A stretch of 64,000 nt of DNA from Chitinophaga chungangae (lineage in GTDB: Bacteria; Bacteroidota; Bacteroidia; Chitinophagales; Chitinophagaceae), in NCBI RefSeq assembly GCF_017742215.1, contig NZ_JAGHKP010000002.1, forward strand, positions 285,050 through 349,049, in the 5' to 3' direction. This document shows, piece by piece, positions 43,818 to 52,894 of the stretch. Position 1 is the first letter of the stretch. The number at the start of each line of letters is the position of its first letter. Below the pieces are notes generated by a model. It did no database searches. It was not told the origin of the DNA and saw nothing but the letters and a program-made list of their open reading frames with translations. The position numbers were made by a program, and so were the translations under genes.

Positions 43818-43832
43818 AACCTGAAATTGGGT

Positions 43833-44603
43833 TTAGTTGACCGTTAAGTATTTTTCAATTTTACGATAAATGGAATCATCTACCAAAGCAAGGCCGTGAA
43901 GCGCTTCCACCGCCCTGAAAGGCCCATGGGCACTGCGATAACGTACGATCACACGGGCCATATTCGTGTTGATGTATGGATGGAGGGCTAAAGATTTTTC
44001 ATCTGTATCGTTGAGACTGATCTTTCTTAGAGAAACATCACCCAGTCGCAGGAACGGTTGAATTTTTTTAAATACGGAGTCCGCCAATCCATACACTTCC
44101 CCCACCTGGGCGGTAGCATAAAAGCCCCCGAGCCGCTCGCGGAAGCCCACAATCCTCTTTGCGAGCGTTGGCCCGATGCCTGGCAACCGCTCCCATTGCG
44201 CGGAATCTGCGGCGTTGATATCCACTTCCTGAATGGGCTTGCGAAAATGTTCGTTGTTCTTATAAAAGAACGTCTTTTTGTAACGGCTGCTGTCCCACTG
44301 AAACCTTTGTGTATACTGCCTTTCCCCGCGACGGTCCTTCCGGTTTTTCCAGGGCTTATTCCGGCCGCTGTCCCGCCACTTCGCGCGGTATTGCAGTTCA
44401 GCGGCTTCCCGTTCCGCTTCTATCAAAGCGGCCACTTCCGCGGCAACACGGCTCAATCCCGCCGTGTCCGCCATGGGCGGCGAACGGAAAACAACCTGCC
44501 AGGCTGAAGGTAAAAAATACAGGAGAACGGTCAGGCTTAACAAACACGCGATCCCCCATCGCTCCTTGCGGGAAAATTCAAAAAACGGGCTCGGCACAAA
44601 CAA
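43833..44603 (-). CDS. ComEA-like helix-hairpin-helix protein with membrane anchor
   Basis: The 256-residue protein has one N-terminal span (WGIACLLSLTVLLYFLPSAW, about residues 16-35) and a basic, low-complexity linker with RNKPWKNRKDRRG. Two helix-hairpin-helix units follow: DINAADSAQWERLPGIGPTLAKRIVGFRERLGGF near 128-161, and a second, weaker one, SLNDTDEKSLALHPYINTNMARVIVRYRSAHGPF, near 195-228. HhH motifs bind DNA without sequence specificity, and ComEA uses them in DNA uptake. Here the longer linker and two units differ from ComEA. It may be DNA-binding at the periplasmic face; no other competence gene is seen. Confidence 0.82.
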   Translation of the reverse strand: MFVPSPFFEFSRKERWGIACLLSLTVLLYFLPSAWQVVFRSPPMADTAGLSRVAAEVAALIEAEREAAELQYRAKWRDSGRNKPWKNRKDRRGERQYTQRFQWDSSRYKKTFFYKNNEHFRKPIQEVDINAADSAQWERLPGIGPTLAKRIVGFRERLGGFYATAQVGEVYGLADSVFKKIQPFLRLGDVSLRKISLNDTDEKSLALHPYINTNMARVIVRYRSAHGPFRAVEALHGLALVDDSIYRKIEKYLTVN

Positions 44604-44674
44604 TGGTATTGATGTATACCGAATGTCTGATTAATTATTGAACGGAAAAAATTTTCGGCGGAAAAAAATTATCA

Positions 44675-45436
44675 TCACAATTCCACTTCCAAACCATCGT
44701 ACGCCAGCGCCATGCCCTTGGGCAACGTAGGATCTACCTCCGCATGCAAACCAAGCTGGTGGCTGATATGCGTGAAATACACCTGCGGCACTTCCAGTTC
44801 TTTGCCCAACGCGATCGCTTCGTCGAGCGTGAAATGCGAGATATGTTTTTCGCGGCGCAGCGCGTTGAGCACAAGTACTTTTGAGCCGCGTATCTTTTCT
44901 TTTTCCTCCGGCGCAATGTAGTTGGCGTCGGTAATGTAGGTGAAGTCGCCGAAGCGGAAGCCCAGCACGGGCATTTTATGATGCAGCACGTTTATGGGAA
45001 TGAACGTGAGGCCGTTGATGGTGAAAGGATCGTCGAGGATGGTGCGCAGGTTCATTTCGGGAATGCCCGGGTATTTGAAATCCGCGAAAGCGTATGAAAA
45101 CTCGCGGATGATCACGTTCTGCGAATAATCCGAAGCGTAAATATCGATGGGCTGCTGCTGGAAATAATTGAACGCGCGGATGTCGTCCATCCCGGCGATA
45201 TGGTCTTTATGCGAATGCGTGATCACCACGGCATCGAGGCGTTTTACTTTTGCCCGGAGCATCTGGTAGCGGAAATCGGGCGTGGTGTCTACCACGATAT
45301 TGCCTGCTTCGGACTGGATGAGAATGCTGCTGCGCAGGCGTTTGTCCCGCGCGTCCGCCGAGGCGCAAACGTTGCAGGGGCAGGCGATCACCGGCACGCC
45401 CTGGGAGGTTCCCGTTCCAAGGAAAGTAACTTTCAC
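44675..45436 (-). CDS. MBL-fold metallo-hydrolase, PhnP-like
   Basis: The 253-residue cytoplasmic enzyme has the metallo-beta-lactamase motif THSHKDHIAGMDD near residue 75, plus later metal ligands in LHHKMPVLGF and TDANYI. The opening GTGTSQGVPVIACPCNVC, with Cys-x-Cys-x-x-Cys, is the PhnP/phosphodiesterase subgroup mark. PhnP hydrolyses cyclic phosphodiesters, but no phosphonate genes are nearby, so the substrate here is unknown. It lies 6 bp after the small gene at 45443-45760, in the same direction as porX, and could be part of that transcript. Confidence 0.88.
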   Translation of the reverse strand: MKVTFLGTGTSQGVPVIACPCNVCASADARDKRLRSSILIQSEAGNIVVDTTPDFRYQMLRAKVKRLDAVVITHSHKDHIAGMDDIRAFNYFQQQPIDIYASDYSQNVIIREFSYAFADFKYPGIPEMNLRTILDDPFTINGLTFIPINVLHHKMPVLGFRFGDFTYITDANYIAPEEKEKIRGSKVLVLNALRREKHISHFTLDEAIALGKELEVPQVYFTHISHQLGLHAEVDPTLPKGMALAYDGLEVEL

Positions 45437-45442
45437 GGCTGC

Positions 45443-45760
45443 TTATTCTGTTTCGGGTTCGGAGGTAGGCGTTTCTCCGGCGGCGGCTTCAGCGTCTTTG
45501 CTGTCGAGCACCTGGCGGTATAGTTTCTGGCTTTCCGGCGTCAGGAAACCTTCTTCCAGGTTAATGGAAGGAAGAATGTCCATCAGCGTGTTGATGCGCC
45601 CTTCCACATTCAGGAATTTATTGATCACCACCACTTTTTTGTGCTCCAGCACGCAGTAGCCGGAATTGAAGGTGCCTTTTTCGTACCGCAAAATGTATTT
45701 CGCCTCCTCGAATATCTTCTCCAGCTTCGCCAGGTTGTTGGGCGTACTCTTCAGATTCAT
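45443..45760 (-). CDS. Conserved hypothetical protein next to porX
   Basis: The 105-residue protein has the pattern LEKIFEEAKYILRYEKGTFNSGYCVLEHKKVVVINKFLNVEGRINTLMDILP, alternating helix and strand, followed by an acidic low-complexity tail (AEAAAGETPTSEPETE). I recognise it as a Bacteroidota conserved hypothetical but know no function. It starts 17 bp downstream of the porX stop and runs 6 bp before the metallo-hydrolase start, so the three genes look like one operon. No signal peptide or cofactor motif is present. Confidence 0.7.
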   Translation of the reverse strand: MNLKSTPNNLAKLEKIFEEAKYILRYEKGTFNSGYCVLEHKKVVVINKFLNVEGRINTLMDILPSINLEEGFLTPESQKLYRQVLDSKDAEAAAGETPTSEPETE

Positions 45761-45777
45761 ATTGTCTCCTTTTTTTC

Positions 45778-47331
45778 TTATTTGCTGACCATTCTCGCTA
45801 CCGGCACGATCATTTCCTCGAGGGAAATACCGCCGTGCTGGAAGGTATTGCGGTAATAGTTCACGAAATAATTATAATTATTGGGATAGCAAAGATAGCC
45901 GTCTTCGCGGGCAAAGATATAAGAAGAATTGACATTCGGCTTCGGCAGCCCCGCTTCGCGCGGGTCGCGGAAGGCCAGCACTTCTTTCGGATCGTAGTTC
46001 AGGTTGCGCCCGTGTTTGTAACGCAGGTTGGTGGTGGTTTGTTTATCGCCGATCACTTTTACGGGCGTTTTTACGCGCACGCTGCCATGGTCCGTGGCGA
46101 TGATCAGGTTGATCTTTTTATCCGCCAGCCTTTTCAGCGCCTGGTGCAGCGGGCTGTGCTCGAACCAGCTGGCCGTGATGGAGCGGTACGAGATCTCGTC
46201 GCCCGCCAGCTCTTTGAGCACTTCCATTTCCGTGCGCGCATGGCTGAGCATGTCTACGAAGTTGTATACGATCACGTTGAGCGGGTAATTCAGCAGGTTG
46301 TGCATGTTATTCACCAAATGCTGCCCGTCCGCATGGTTCACCACTTTCGTATAACTGAACCGCGGGTCCATCTTCAGCCGGGCGAGCTGTGCGGCGAAAA
46401 ACGCTTCCTCGTACAGGTTCTTCCCTCCTTCTTCATCGTCGTTCTTCCATTCCTGCGGGAATTTCGTTTCGATGTCTACCGGCAGCATCCCTGCGAATAT
46501 GGCATTGCGGCTGTATTGGGTGGAAGTGGGAAGAATGCTGTAAAAAGTATCTTCATCCACCATCCTGAACGACTCGCCGAATATCGGCTGGATGGATTTC
46601 CACTGGTCGTACCGCAGGTTGTCGATGAGGATAAAAAAGTTCGGCATGGACGGATCGAGCTGGGGCACTACTTTTTTGCTGAAAAGTGTGTGGCTCATCA
46701 CCGGCGCGTCCGTCGCTTTCGGCTGCATCCAGCTGCCGTAGTGGCGGCTGATGAATTTGGCAAACTCGGTATTGGCCTCGGCTTTCTGCGAGTGCAGCAC
46801 TTCGAGCATTTCGGGCGCGTCGCTTTTGCTCATTTCCATTTCCCAGTACACGAGTTTTTTATAGATATCGGCCCATTCGTCATGGTTTGGGTTGTCGTTC
46901 AGCGCCATAAACAGCGTGCGGAACTGCTGCTGGTAGGCCGTGGTGGTCTTTTCAGCCACCAGTCTTTTGTTGTCGATGATCTTTTTGAGGCTCAGCAGTA
47001 CCTGGTTTGGATTTACCGGCTTGATGAGATAATCGGTGATCTGCGAGCCGATGGCTTCGTCCATCACGTTTTCCGCCTCGTTTTTGGTGATCATCACCAC
47101 GGGTATCTGCTGGTCCATCTCCTTTATTTTCCCGAGGGTTTCCAGGCCGGTGATGCCGGGCATGGATTCGTCGAGCAGCACTACGTCCACGATATTGTCC
47201 TTGAGAAATTCGAGGGCGTCGTATCCATTGGTAAGGGCTGAAACTTTATAACCTTTGTTTTCGAGGAAGATGATCTGGGATTTGAGCGATTCGATCTCGT
47301 CATCTACCCAAAGTATGTTGATTTGGCTCAT
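45778..47331 (-). CDS. porX: PorX, T9SS response regulator with PglZ phosphatase-like domain
   Basis: The 517-residue protein begins with a receiver domain: DDE at residues 10-12, phospho-acceptor Asp54 in VLLDESMPGI, Lys in YLIKPVNP. A helical linker follows, then a PglZ/alkaline-phosphatase-like domain from about residue 200 with FFILIDNLRYDQW, LPTSTQYSRNAIFAGMLP (nucleophile Thr) and the zinc-binding IATDHGSVR. This architecture is that of PorX, which with PorY governs T9SS gene expression and gliding or secretion. No PorY kinase is in the window. It heads a minus-strand set with the small gene and metallo-hydrolase downstream. Confidence 0.95.
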   Translation of the reverse strand: MSQINILWVDDEIESLKSQIIFLENKGYKVSALTNGYDALEFLKDNIVDVVLLDESMPGITGLETLGKIKEMDQQIPVVMITKNEAENVMDEAIGSQITDYLIKPVNPNQVLLSLKKIIDNKRLVAEKTTTAYQQQFRTLFMALNDNPNHDEWADIYKKLVYWEMEMSKSDAPEMLEVLHSQKAEANTEFAKFISRHYGSWMQPKATDAPVMSHTLFSKKVVPQLDPSMPNFFILIDNLRYDQWKSIQPIFGESFRMVDEDTFYSILPTSTQYSRNAIFAGMLPVDIETKFPQEWKNDDEEGGKNLYEEAFFAAQLARLKMDPRFSYTKVVNHADGQHLVNNMHNLLNYPLNVIVYNFVDMLSHARTEMEVLKELAGDEISYRSITASWFEHSPLHQALKRLADKKINLIIATDHGSVRVKTPVKVIGDKQTTTNLRYKHGRNLNYDPKEVLAFRDPREAGLPKPNVNSSYIFAREDGYLCYPNNYNYFVNYYRNTFQHGGISLEEMIVPVARMVSK

Positions 47332-47593
47332 GCTGAACGATTGATATGAATTGACAGGATGCCCCCCGGGGTTGTCAATTACGAATTACGAATATATTTA
47401 TGATTTATTGCTATTTATTTGAAATTGGTCAAAAATCGTACCCGCCGGCATGATTTGAATGGGGGTAAAGACCTTGGCGTGCGTCAGTGTATTAAAAATT
47501 TTGTTAAATTATCGACTGTCACGTAATACCTTGCAATCGGAAAAGTTACCTTCAATGGTGTAGATTTGTACCGATTGTTCATAAAAAAGCCGA

Positions 47594-48826
47594 ATGACTG
47601 ACCGAAAACGCAAGATCGTGAACGACCCGGTGTACGGGTTCATTACCATCGATCATCCATTGATTTTCAGCCTCATATCGCATCCGTATTACCAGCGCCT
47701 GCGGCGCATTCACCAGATGGCGCTTGCACACCTGGTATACCCGGGCGCGATGCATACGCGTTTTCATCACAGCATGGGCGCTTATCACCTGATGAGCTGC
47801 GCGTTGATCGAACTCAGGGGAAAGGGCGTTATGATTACGGAAGACGAGGAAGTGGCCGCTAAAATGGCGATATTATTGCATGATATAGGGCATGGGCCTT
47901 ATTCCCATGCTTTAGAGCATACCCTGGTGGAAGGCGTGTCGCACGAGGAGATCTCGCAGCTGCTGATGCAGACCCTTAACCGGGAAATGAACGGCGCCCT
48001 GGACCTCACGCTGGAGATATTTAACAACCGGTACCCGAAAAAATTCCTTCATCAGCTGGTTTCCAGCCAGCTGGACGTGGACAGGATGGATTACCTGAGC
48101 AGGGACAGTTTTTATACCGGCGTATCCGAAGGGGTGATCAGCTACGACCGGATCATCAAGATGCTGACGGTTCACGGAGGGGAGCTGATGGTGGAGGAAA
48201 AGGGCATCTATTCCATTGAAAAGTTCATTGTGGCGCGGCGGCTGATGTACTGGCAGGTATACCTTCACAAAACCGTACTGGCGGCGGAAAGTATGCTGGT
48301 GAAAGTGCTGCACAGGGCCAAAATGCTGGCCGGCAAGGGCGTGGAGCTGTTCGCATCGCCCGCACTTCGGTATTTCCTGTACAACCGCATCGGGCGGAGG
48401 GAGTTTGAAGAAGGGCGGGAATGCCTGGGAGAGTTCTGTTTATTAGATGACTATGATATTATGGGGGCCATTAAAGTATGGGCCCGCCACCCGGACAAAA
48501 CGCTCAGCCTCCTTTGCGGCTGGCTGGTAAACCGGGAGCTTTTTAAGGTCCAACTCAGCGACAAGCCGTTTGAAACGGGGCTGGTGGCGGATCTTCGGGA
48601 GCAGGTTCGTAAACGCTGGGAATTGACGGAAGAGGAAGCGGATTACCTCGTATTTACGGATACCGCCAGCCTCAAAGCCTACGATGCAGACGACGAAAAA
48701 ATCAACATCCTGTTTAAGGACGGACAGGTGCGGGATATTTCTTCTATCGACAATGCCCTTGTATCGCATACTTTGGCAAGACCGATAAAAAAATTCTACA
48801 TTTGTCATCCAAAATTCCAGGCTTGA
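47594..48826 (+). CDS. HD-domain phosphohydrolase
   Basis: The 410-residue protein has the dNTPase-like HD pattern: MHTRFHHSMGAYHLM near residue 56, the HD pair in ILLHDIGHGPYSHALEHT near residue 96, and SSQLDVDRMDYLSRDSFYTG near 157. The C-terminal half is helical. Members hydrolyse dNTPs or related phosphates; the exact substrate is unknown. It is followed 87 bp later by lpxD on the same strand. The gap between it and porX (262 bp) contains the divergent promoters. Confidence 0.92.
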   Translation: MTDRKRKIVNDPVYGFITIDHPLIFSLISHPYYQRLRRIHQMALAHLVYPGAMHTRFHHSMGAYHLMSCALIELRGKGVMITEDEEVAAKMAILLHDIGHGPYSHALEHTLVEGVSHEEISQLLMQTLNREMNGALDLTLEIFNNRYPKKFLHQLVSSQLDVDRMDYLSRDSFYTGVSEGVISYDRIIKMLTVHGGELMVEEKGIYSIEKFIVARRLMYWQVYLHKTVLAAESMLVKVLHRAKMLAGKGVELFASPALRYFLYNRIGRREFEEGRECLGEFCLLDDYDIMGAIKVWARHPDKTLSLLCGWLVNRELFKVQLSDKPFETGLVADLREQVRKRWELTEEEADYLVFTDTASLKAYDADDEKINILFKDGQVRDISSIDNALVSHTLARPIKKFYICHPKFQA

Positions 48827-48912
48827 CAACGTTTTATACGGACGCAACATGTTAGGGAATACATTTATATAATCCAGAGACGGCCTGGAAGGTAACATTT
48901 CAACTTATAATT

Positions 48913-49968
48913 ATGCAATTTAGCGCATTACAGCTGGCAACCATACTGAACGGGAAGCTGGAAGGAGACCCGGAAGTGAAGGTGCACAATATCGCCAAGA
49001 TCGAAGAGGCGGGAGATGGTATGCTGAGCTTCATCGCCAATCCCAAATACGAGGAGTTCATTTATACCACCCAGGCGTCTATCCTGATCGTCAACGATAC
49101 GCTGGAGATCGAGGGGGCCATCAAGCCCACGCTCATCCGCGTAAAGGACGCGTACAGCGCTTTCGCCCTGCTGCTTGAGAAATACCAGCAAATGGTCGGT
49201 GCAGGGGCTAAAACCGGTATCCAGCAGCCTTCCCACGTGCCCGCCACCGTAAAAATGGGGCTGAACGTGTTTATCGGCGCTTTCGCCTACCTCGGCGAAA
49301 ACGTGGCGCTGGGCGACAATGTGAAGATCTACCCCGGCGTATATCTCGGCGATAATGTGAAGATCGGCAACGGCACCGTGCTGTACCCCGGCGTGAAAGT
49401 ATACGACAACTGCGTGGTGGGCCAGCGCGTAATTCTCCACGCCGGTTGCGTGATCGGCGGAGACGGCTTCGGCTTTGCGCCGCAGGCGGACGGTACTTAT
49501 AAAAAAGTGCCCCAGGTGGGCAACGTGATCATCCACGACGACGTGGAGATCGGCGCCAATACCACCATCGACCGGGCCACCATGGGATCTACCGTGATCC
49601 ATTCCGGCGTGAAGCTGGACAACCTGATCCAGATCGCCCACAACGTGGAGATCGGCAACAGTACCGTGATTGCGGCGCAAACCGGCGTTTCGGGCAGCAC
49701 CAAGATCGGGAAGAACTGCGTGATCGGCGGGCAGGTGGGCATCGTTGGCCACATCCAGATCGCGGACGGCACGAAAATCAACGCCCAGAGCGGTCTTTCA
49801 AAATCAATAACCGCTCCCAACACGTCTTTAACGGGTTCCCCGGCTTACGATTATAAAAGTTCACTGAAAAGTCAGGCAATTTTTAGAAATTTGCCCGACC
49901 TTGAAAAGCGGGTCAAAGAACTGGAGGACATGGTAAAACAACTGCTGGCCGAAAAAGCCGGCGTATAG
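48913..49968 (+). CDS. lpxD: UDP-3-O-acylglucosamine N-acyltransferase
   Basis: The 351-residue enzyme adds the second acyl chain in lipid A synthesis. It has the LpxD N-terminal UDP-binding domain (residues 1-100) and a left-handed beta-helix of hexapeptide repeats (residues 105-310). The catalytic His lies in [12 protein letters not shown], and a C-terminal helix region ([19 protein letters not shown]) completes it. The gene is first in an lpxD-lpxC/fabZ-lpxA run, the order commonly found in Bacteroidota. Confidence 0.96.
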   Translation: MQFSALQLATILNGKLEGDPEVKVHNIAKIEEAGDGMLSFIANPKYEEFIYTTQASILIVNDTLEIEGAIKPTLIRVKDAYSAFALLLEKYQQMVGAGAKTGIQQPSHVPATVKMGLNVFIGAFAYLGENVALGDNVKIYPGVYLGDNVKIGNGTVLYPGVKVYDNCVVGQRVILHAGCVIGGDGFGFAPQADGTYKKVPQVGNVIIHDDVEIGANTTIDRATMGSTVIHSGVKLDNLIQIAHNVEIGNSTVIAAQTGVSGSTKIGKNCVIGGQVGIVGHIQIADGTKINAQSGLSKSITAPNTSLTGSPAYDYKSSLKSQAIFRNLPDLEKRVKELEDMVKQLLAEKAGV

Positions 49969-50035
49969 GAAGGGTTTCCCGCGGTACTGTTCCACCGAGA
50001 GAAAGGAGTTTTAACGCATTGAATAAGAAGCAATA

Positions 50036-51451
50036 ATGATGGATACTCAGCAACAGAACCAACAAACCCTGCAGGGCCCCGTAACCATATCGGGAGTTGG
50101 TTTGCACACAGGCGCTCATGTGAATATGACGCTCAAGCCGGCGATGCCTGGCTTCGGGATCAAATTTCAACGCATAGACCTTCCCGATCAGCCGATTGTA
50201 AAAGCGGACGTGGACTATGTGGTAGACACCGCGCGCGGTACCACCCTCGAGCACAACGGCGCCCGCGTAAGCACCGTGGAGCACATTCTCGCCGCGCTCG
50301 TGGGCAAAGGGGTAGACAATGTGCTGATCGAGCTGAACGGCCCCGAGATCCCCATTATGGACGGCAGCTCCATGCCTTTCATCGAAGTGATCGAGGAAGT
50401 GGGCATCCAGGAGCAGGACGCCAAAAAGATCTGGTATTCCATAGACACCAATATCAATTATTACGACGAGGTCAAAAAAGTGGAAATGGTGGCCCTCCCC
50501 GCGGTGGATTACCGCATCACGGCCATGATCGACTTCAACTCGCAGGTGCTGGGCACGCAACACGCCAACCTGAAGAGCCTCGACGACTTCAAAAAAGAGA
50601 TCGCCCCCTGCCGCACCTTCGTATTCCTGCACGAGCTGGAATACTTGCTGGCGAACAACCTCATTAAAGGCGGCGATATCAACAACGCCATCGTGGTGGT
50701 AGACAGGGCCGTGTCTCCTGACGAGCTGAAACGCCTGGCCAAGGCTTTCGACCGTGAAGAGATAGCGGTGCAGCAGCGCGAAGGCATCCTGAACAACGCG
50801 GAACTGCACTTCCCCAACGAACCGGCGCGCCACAAGCTGCTCGACATCGTGGGAGACCTTGCCCTGATCGGTTACCCGATCAAGGCGCACATTATCGCCA
50901 ACCGCCCGGGCCACGCTTCCAACGTGGAATTCGCCCGCAAGATCAAGGCGTACATCAAAAAGAACAAACACAACAAGGACGTACCCATTTACGATCCTAA
51001 TCAGCCGCCGATCTATGATATCAACCGGATCGTGCGCACCATGCCGCACCGTTACCCGATGCTGCTGGTGGATAAAATCATTGAACTGAGCGACACCCGC
51101 GTAGTGGGCGTGAAAAATGTGACTTTCAACGAACAGATCTTCCAGGGGCACTTCCCCGGGAACCCGGTAATGCCGGGCGTGCTGATCTGCGAAGCCCTTG
51201 CGCAGGTAGGCGGCATCCTCGCACTGAACCCTATGCCAGACCCTGAGAACTATGATACCTATTTCCTGAAGATCGATAACTGTAAATTCAAACAGAAAGT
51301 ATTGCCCGGCGATACGATGGTGTTGAAGATGGAGCTGCTCAGCCCCATCCGCAGAGGTCTGGTGGAAATGAGAGGAACGGCGTTCGTAGGCAATAAAGTT
51401 TGCACCGAAGCCGACATGGTTGCTCAAATTGTAAAACGCGAAGGAAAATAA
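50036..51451 (+). CDS. lpxC/fabZ: Bifunctional LpxC deacetylase / FabZ dehydratase fusion
   Basis: The 471-residue protein joins two enzymes. Residues 10-300 are LpxC, the zinc-dependent UDP-3-O-acyl-GlcNAc deacetylase that commits to lipid A: zinc ligands in VEHILAAL and in HKLLDIVGD. Residues 320-471 are FabZ, the 3-hydroxyacyl-ACP dehydratase: MPHRYPMLLVDK and HFPGNPVMPGVLICEALAQ with its active-site His and Glu. The fusion is known in Bacteroidota and links lipid A flux to fatty-acid synthesis. It begins with ATGATG; either Met may be used. It is 67 bp after lpxD and 4 bp before lpxA. Confidence 0.96.
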   Translation: MMDTQQQNQQTLQGPVTISGVGLHTGAHVNMTLKPAMPGFGIKFQRIDLPDQPIVKADVDYVVDTARGTTLEHNGARVSTVEHILAALVGKGVDNVLIELNGPEIPIMDGSSMPFIEVIEEVGIQEQDAKKIWYSIDTNINYYDEVKKVEMVALPAVDYRITAMIDFNSQVLGTQHANLKSLDDFKKEIAPCRTFVFLHELEYLLANNLIKGGDINNAIVVVDRAVSPDELKRLAKAFDREEIAVQQREGILNNAELHFPNEPARHKLLDIVGDLALIGYPIKAHIIANRPGHASNVEFARKIKAYIKKNKHNKDVPIYDPNQPPIYDINRIVRTMPHRYPMLLVDKIIELSDTRVVGVKNVTFNEQIFQGHFPGNPVMPGVLICEALAQVGGILALNPMPDPENYDTYFLKIDNCKFKQKVLPGDTMVLKMELLSPIRRGLVEMRGTAFVGNKVCTEADMVAQIVKREGK

Positions 51452-51455
51452 CAGC

Positions 51456-52256
51456 ATGATTCACCCGCTCACATACATTCATCCGGACGCCAAAGTTGCG
51501 CCCAACGTAAAGATCGATCCGTTCACCGTTATTCATAAAAATGTCGAAATAGGCGAAGGCACCTGGATCGGTTCCAACGTGACCGTGATGGAAGGGGCAC
51601 GCATCGGCAAAAACTGCCGCATCTTCCCCGGCGCCGTTATCGCCGCCATCCCGCAGGACCTTAAGTTCGAAGGGGAAGATACTACCGTCGAGATCGGCAA
51701 CAACACCACCATCCGCGAATACGTCACCGTGAACAGGGGCACCAAAGACCGCTGGAAAACCTCCATCGGCAACAACTGCCTCATCATGGCCTACAGCCAT
51801 ATTGCGCACGACTGCACCGTGGGCAATTACTGCGTTTTTTCCAACAACACCACCCTCGCGGGCCACATCACCGTGGGCGATCACGTAGTGCTGGCCGGAA
51901 TGGTAGCCGTTCAGCAGTTCTGCAAGATCGGCAACCACGCCTTCGTAACCGGCGGCTCGCTGGTGCGGAAAGACGTACCTCCCTACGTGAAAGCGGCCAG
52001 AGAACCCCTCTCCTATGTGGGCGTAAACTCCATCGGTCTCAAACGCCGCGGTTTTTCGCTGGACAAGATCAACCACATCCTGGACATTTACCGGATACTT
52101 TTCGTAAAAGGCAACAATATTTCCAAGGCCATCCGCATCATTGAAGCCGAATTCCCGGCCACGGACGAAAGGGACGAAATACTCTCCTTTATCCGCGATT
52201 CCGGCCGCGGCATCATGAGAGGGTACAGCACCAGGGCGAATGACGATCTCGCTTAA
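51456..52256 (+). CDS. lpxA: Acyl-ACP--UDP-N-acetylglucosamine O-acyltransferase
   Basis: The 266-residue enzyme catalyses the first step of lipid A synthesis. A left-handed beta-helix of hexapeptide repeats fills residues 1-190, with the catalytic His in YSHIAHDCTVGN near residue 116, followed by a helical C-terminal domain (LKRRGFSLDKINHILDIYR). It starts 4 bp after the lpxC/fabZ stop, so they are one operon. The last 17 bp overlap the start of the ABC ATPase gene. Confidence 0.96.
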   Translation: MIHPLTYIHPDAKVAPNVKIDPFTVIHKNVEIGEGTWIGSNVTVMEGARIGKNCRIFPGAVIAAIPQDLKFEGEDTTVEIGNNTTIREYVTVNRGTKDRWKTSIGNNCLIMAYSHIAHDCTVGNYCVFSNNTTLAGHITVGDHVVLAGMVAVQQFCKIGNHAFVTGGSLVRKDVPPYVKAAREPLSYVGVNSIGLKRRGFSLDKINHILDIYRILFVKGNNISKAIRIIEAEFPATDERDEILSFIRDSGRGIMRGYSTRANDDLA

Positions 52257-52857
52257 CCAGGTAGGCAAGCGGTTCAACTACGACTGGGTTTTCCGTCGTT
52301 TTACCTATACATTTTCCGGTACGGGCCATTACGCCATTCTCGGGCCGAACGGGTCCGGCAAATCCACTTTGCTGCAGATCGTAAGCGGCCATCATCACCA
52401 CAGCGAAGGAGAGTTGCAATACCTCTTCAACGACCAGGTGCTTCCACAGGACCGGTTCTTCCGCCATTGCGCCATTGTAGCCCCTTACCTGGAGCTGGTG
52501 GAAGAATTTACCCTGCAGGAATGTTTCGATTTCCATCTCCATTTCAAATCTTTCCTGCCCGGCTATACCGGCCGAGATATTGCGGGCCTCGTCGGGCTCG
52601 ACAAAGCCTGGCATAAACAGGTGCGCAATTTTTCCTCCGGGATGAAACAGCGCGCCCGCCTCGCCCTGGCCATTTTCTCCGATGTACCGGTGCTGCTCCT
52701 CGACGAGCCTTGCACCAACCTGGATGCCCCCGGCATTGCGCTGTACCAGCAGCTCGTACGCGACCACTGCGGCAACCGGCTCGTGATCGTAAGCTCTAAC
52801 GACGAAGCGGAATACGGATTTTGCAGGGAACGTATACAGATCAGCGATTATAAGTAG
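52240..52857 (+). CDS. ABC transporter ATP-binding protein without a visible permease
   Basis: The 205-residue protein is one nucleotide-binding domain: Walker A GPNGSGKST near residue 37, signature FSSGMKQR near 132, Walker B VLLLDEP near 153 and the switch region SSND. It overlaps lpxA by 17 bp, so it is translationally coupled to the lipid A operon. No permease gene follows; the next gene is an MFS transporter. The neighbouring lipid A genes might suggest a role in envelope transport, but that is inference from position. Confidence 0.9.
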   Translation: MTISLNQVGKRFNYDWVFRRFTYTFSGTGHYAILGPNGSGKSTLLQIVSGHHHHSEGELQYLFNDQVLPQDRFFRHCAIVAPYLELVEEFTLQECFDFHLHFKSFLPGYTGRDIAGLVGLDKAWHKQVRNFSSGMKQRARLALAIFSDVPVLLLDEPCTNLDAPGIALYQQLVRDHCGNRLVIVSSNDEAEYGFCRERIQISDYK

Positions 52858-52894
52858 TACATTTATTCATTCATGTGAATACTAAAAATTCCCT

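Noticed and set aside
45835-47241. Plus-strand open frame (468 codons) opposite porX
   Set aside because: PorX motifs on the minus strand are complete, so the opposite frame is a shadow.
49913-51457. Minus-strand open frame (514 codons) opposite lpxC/fabZ
   Set aside because: It has no family resemblance and covers a gene of certain identity.
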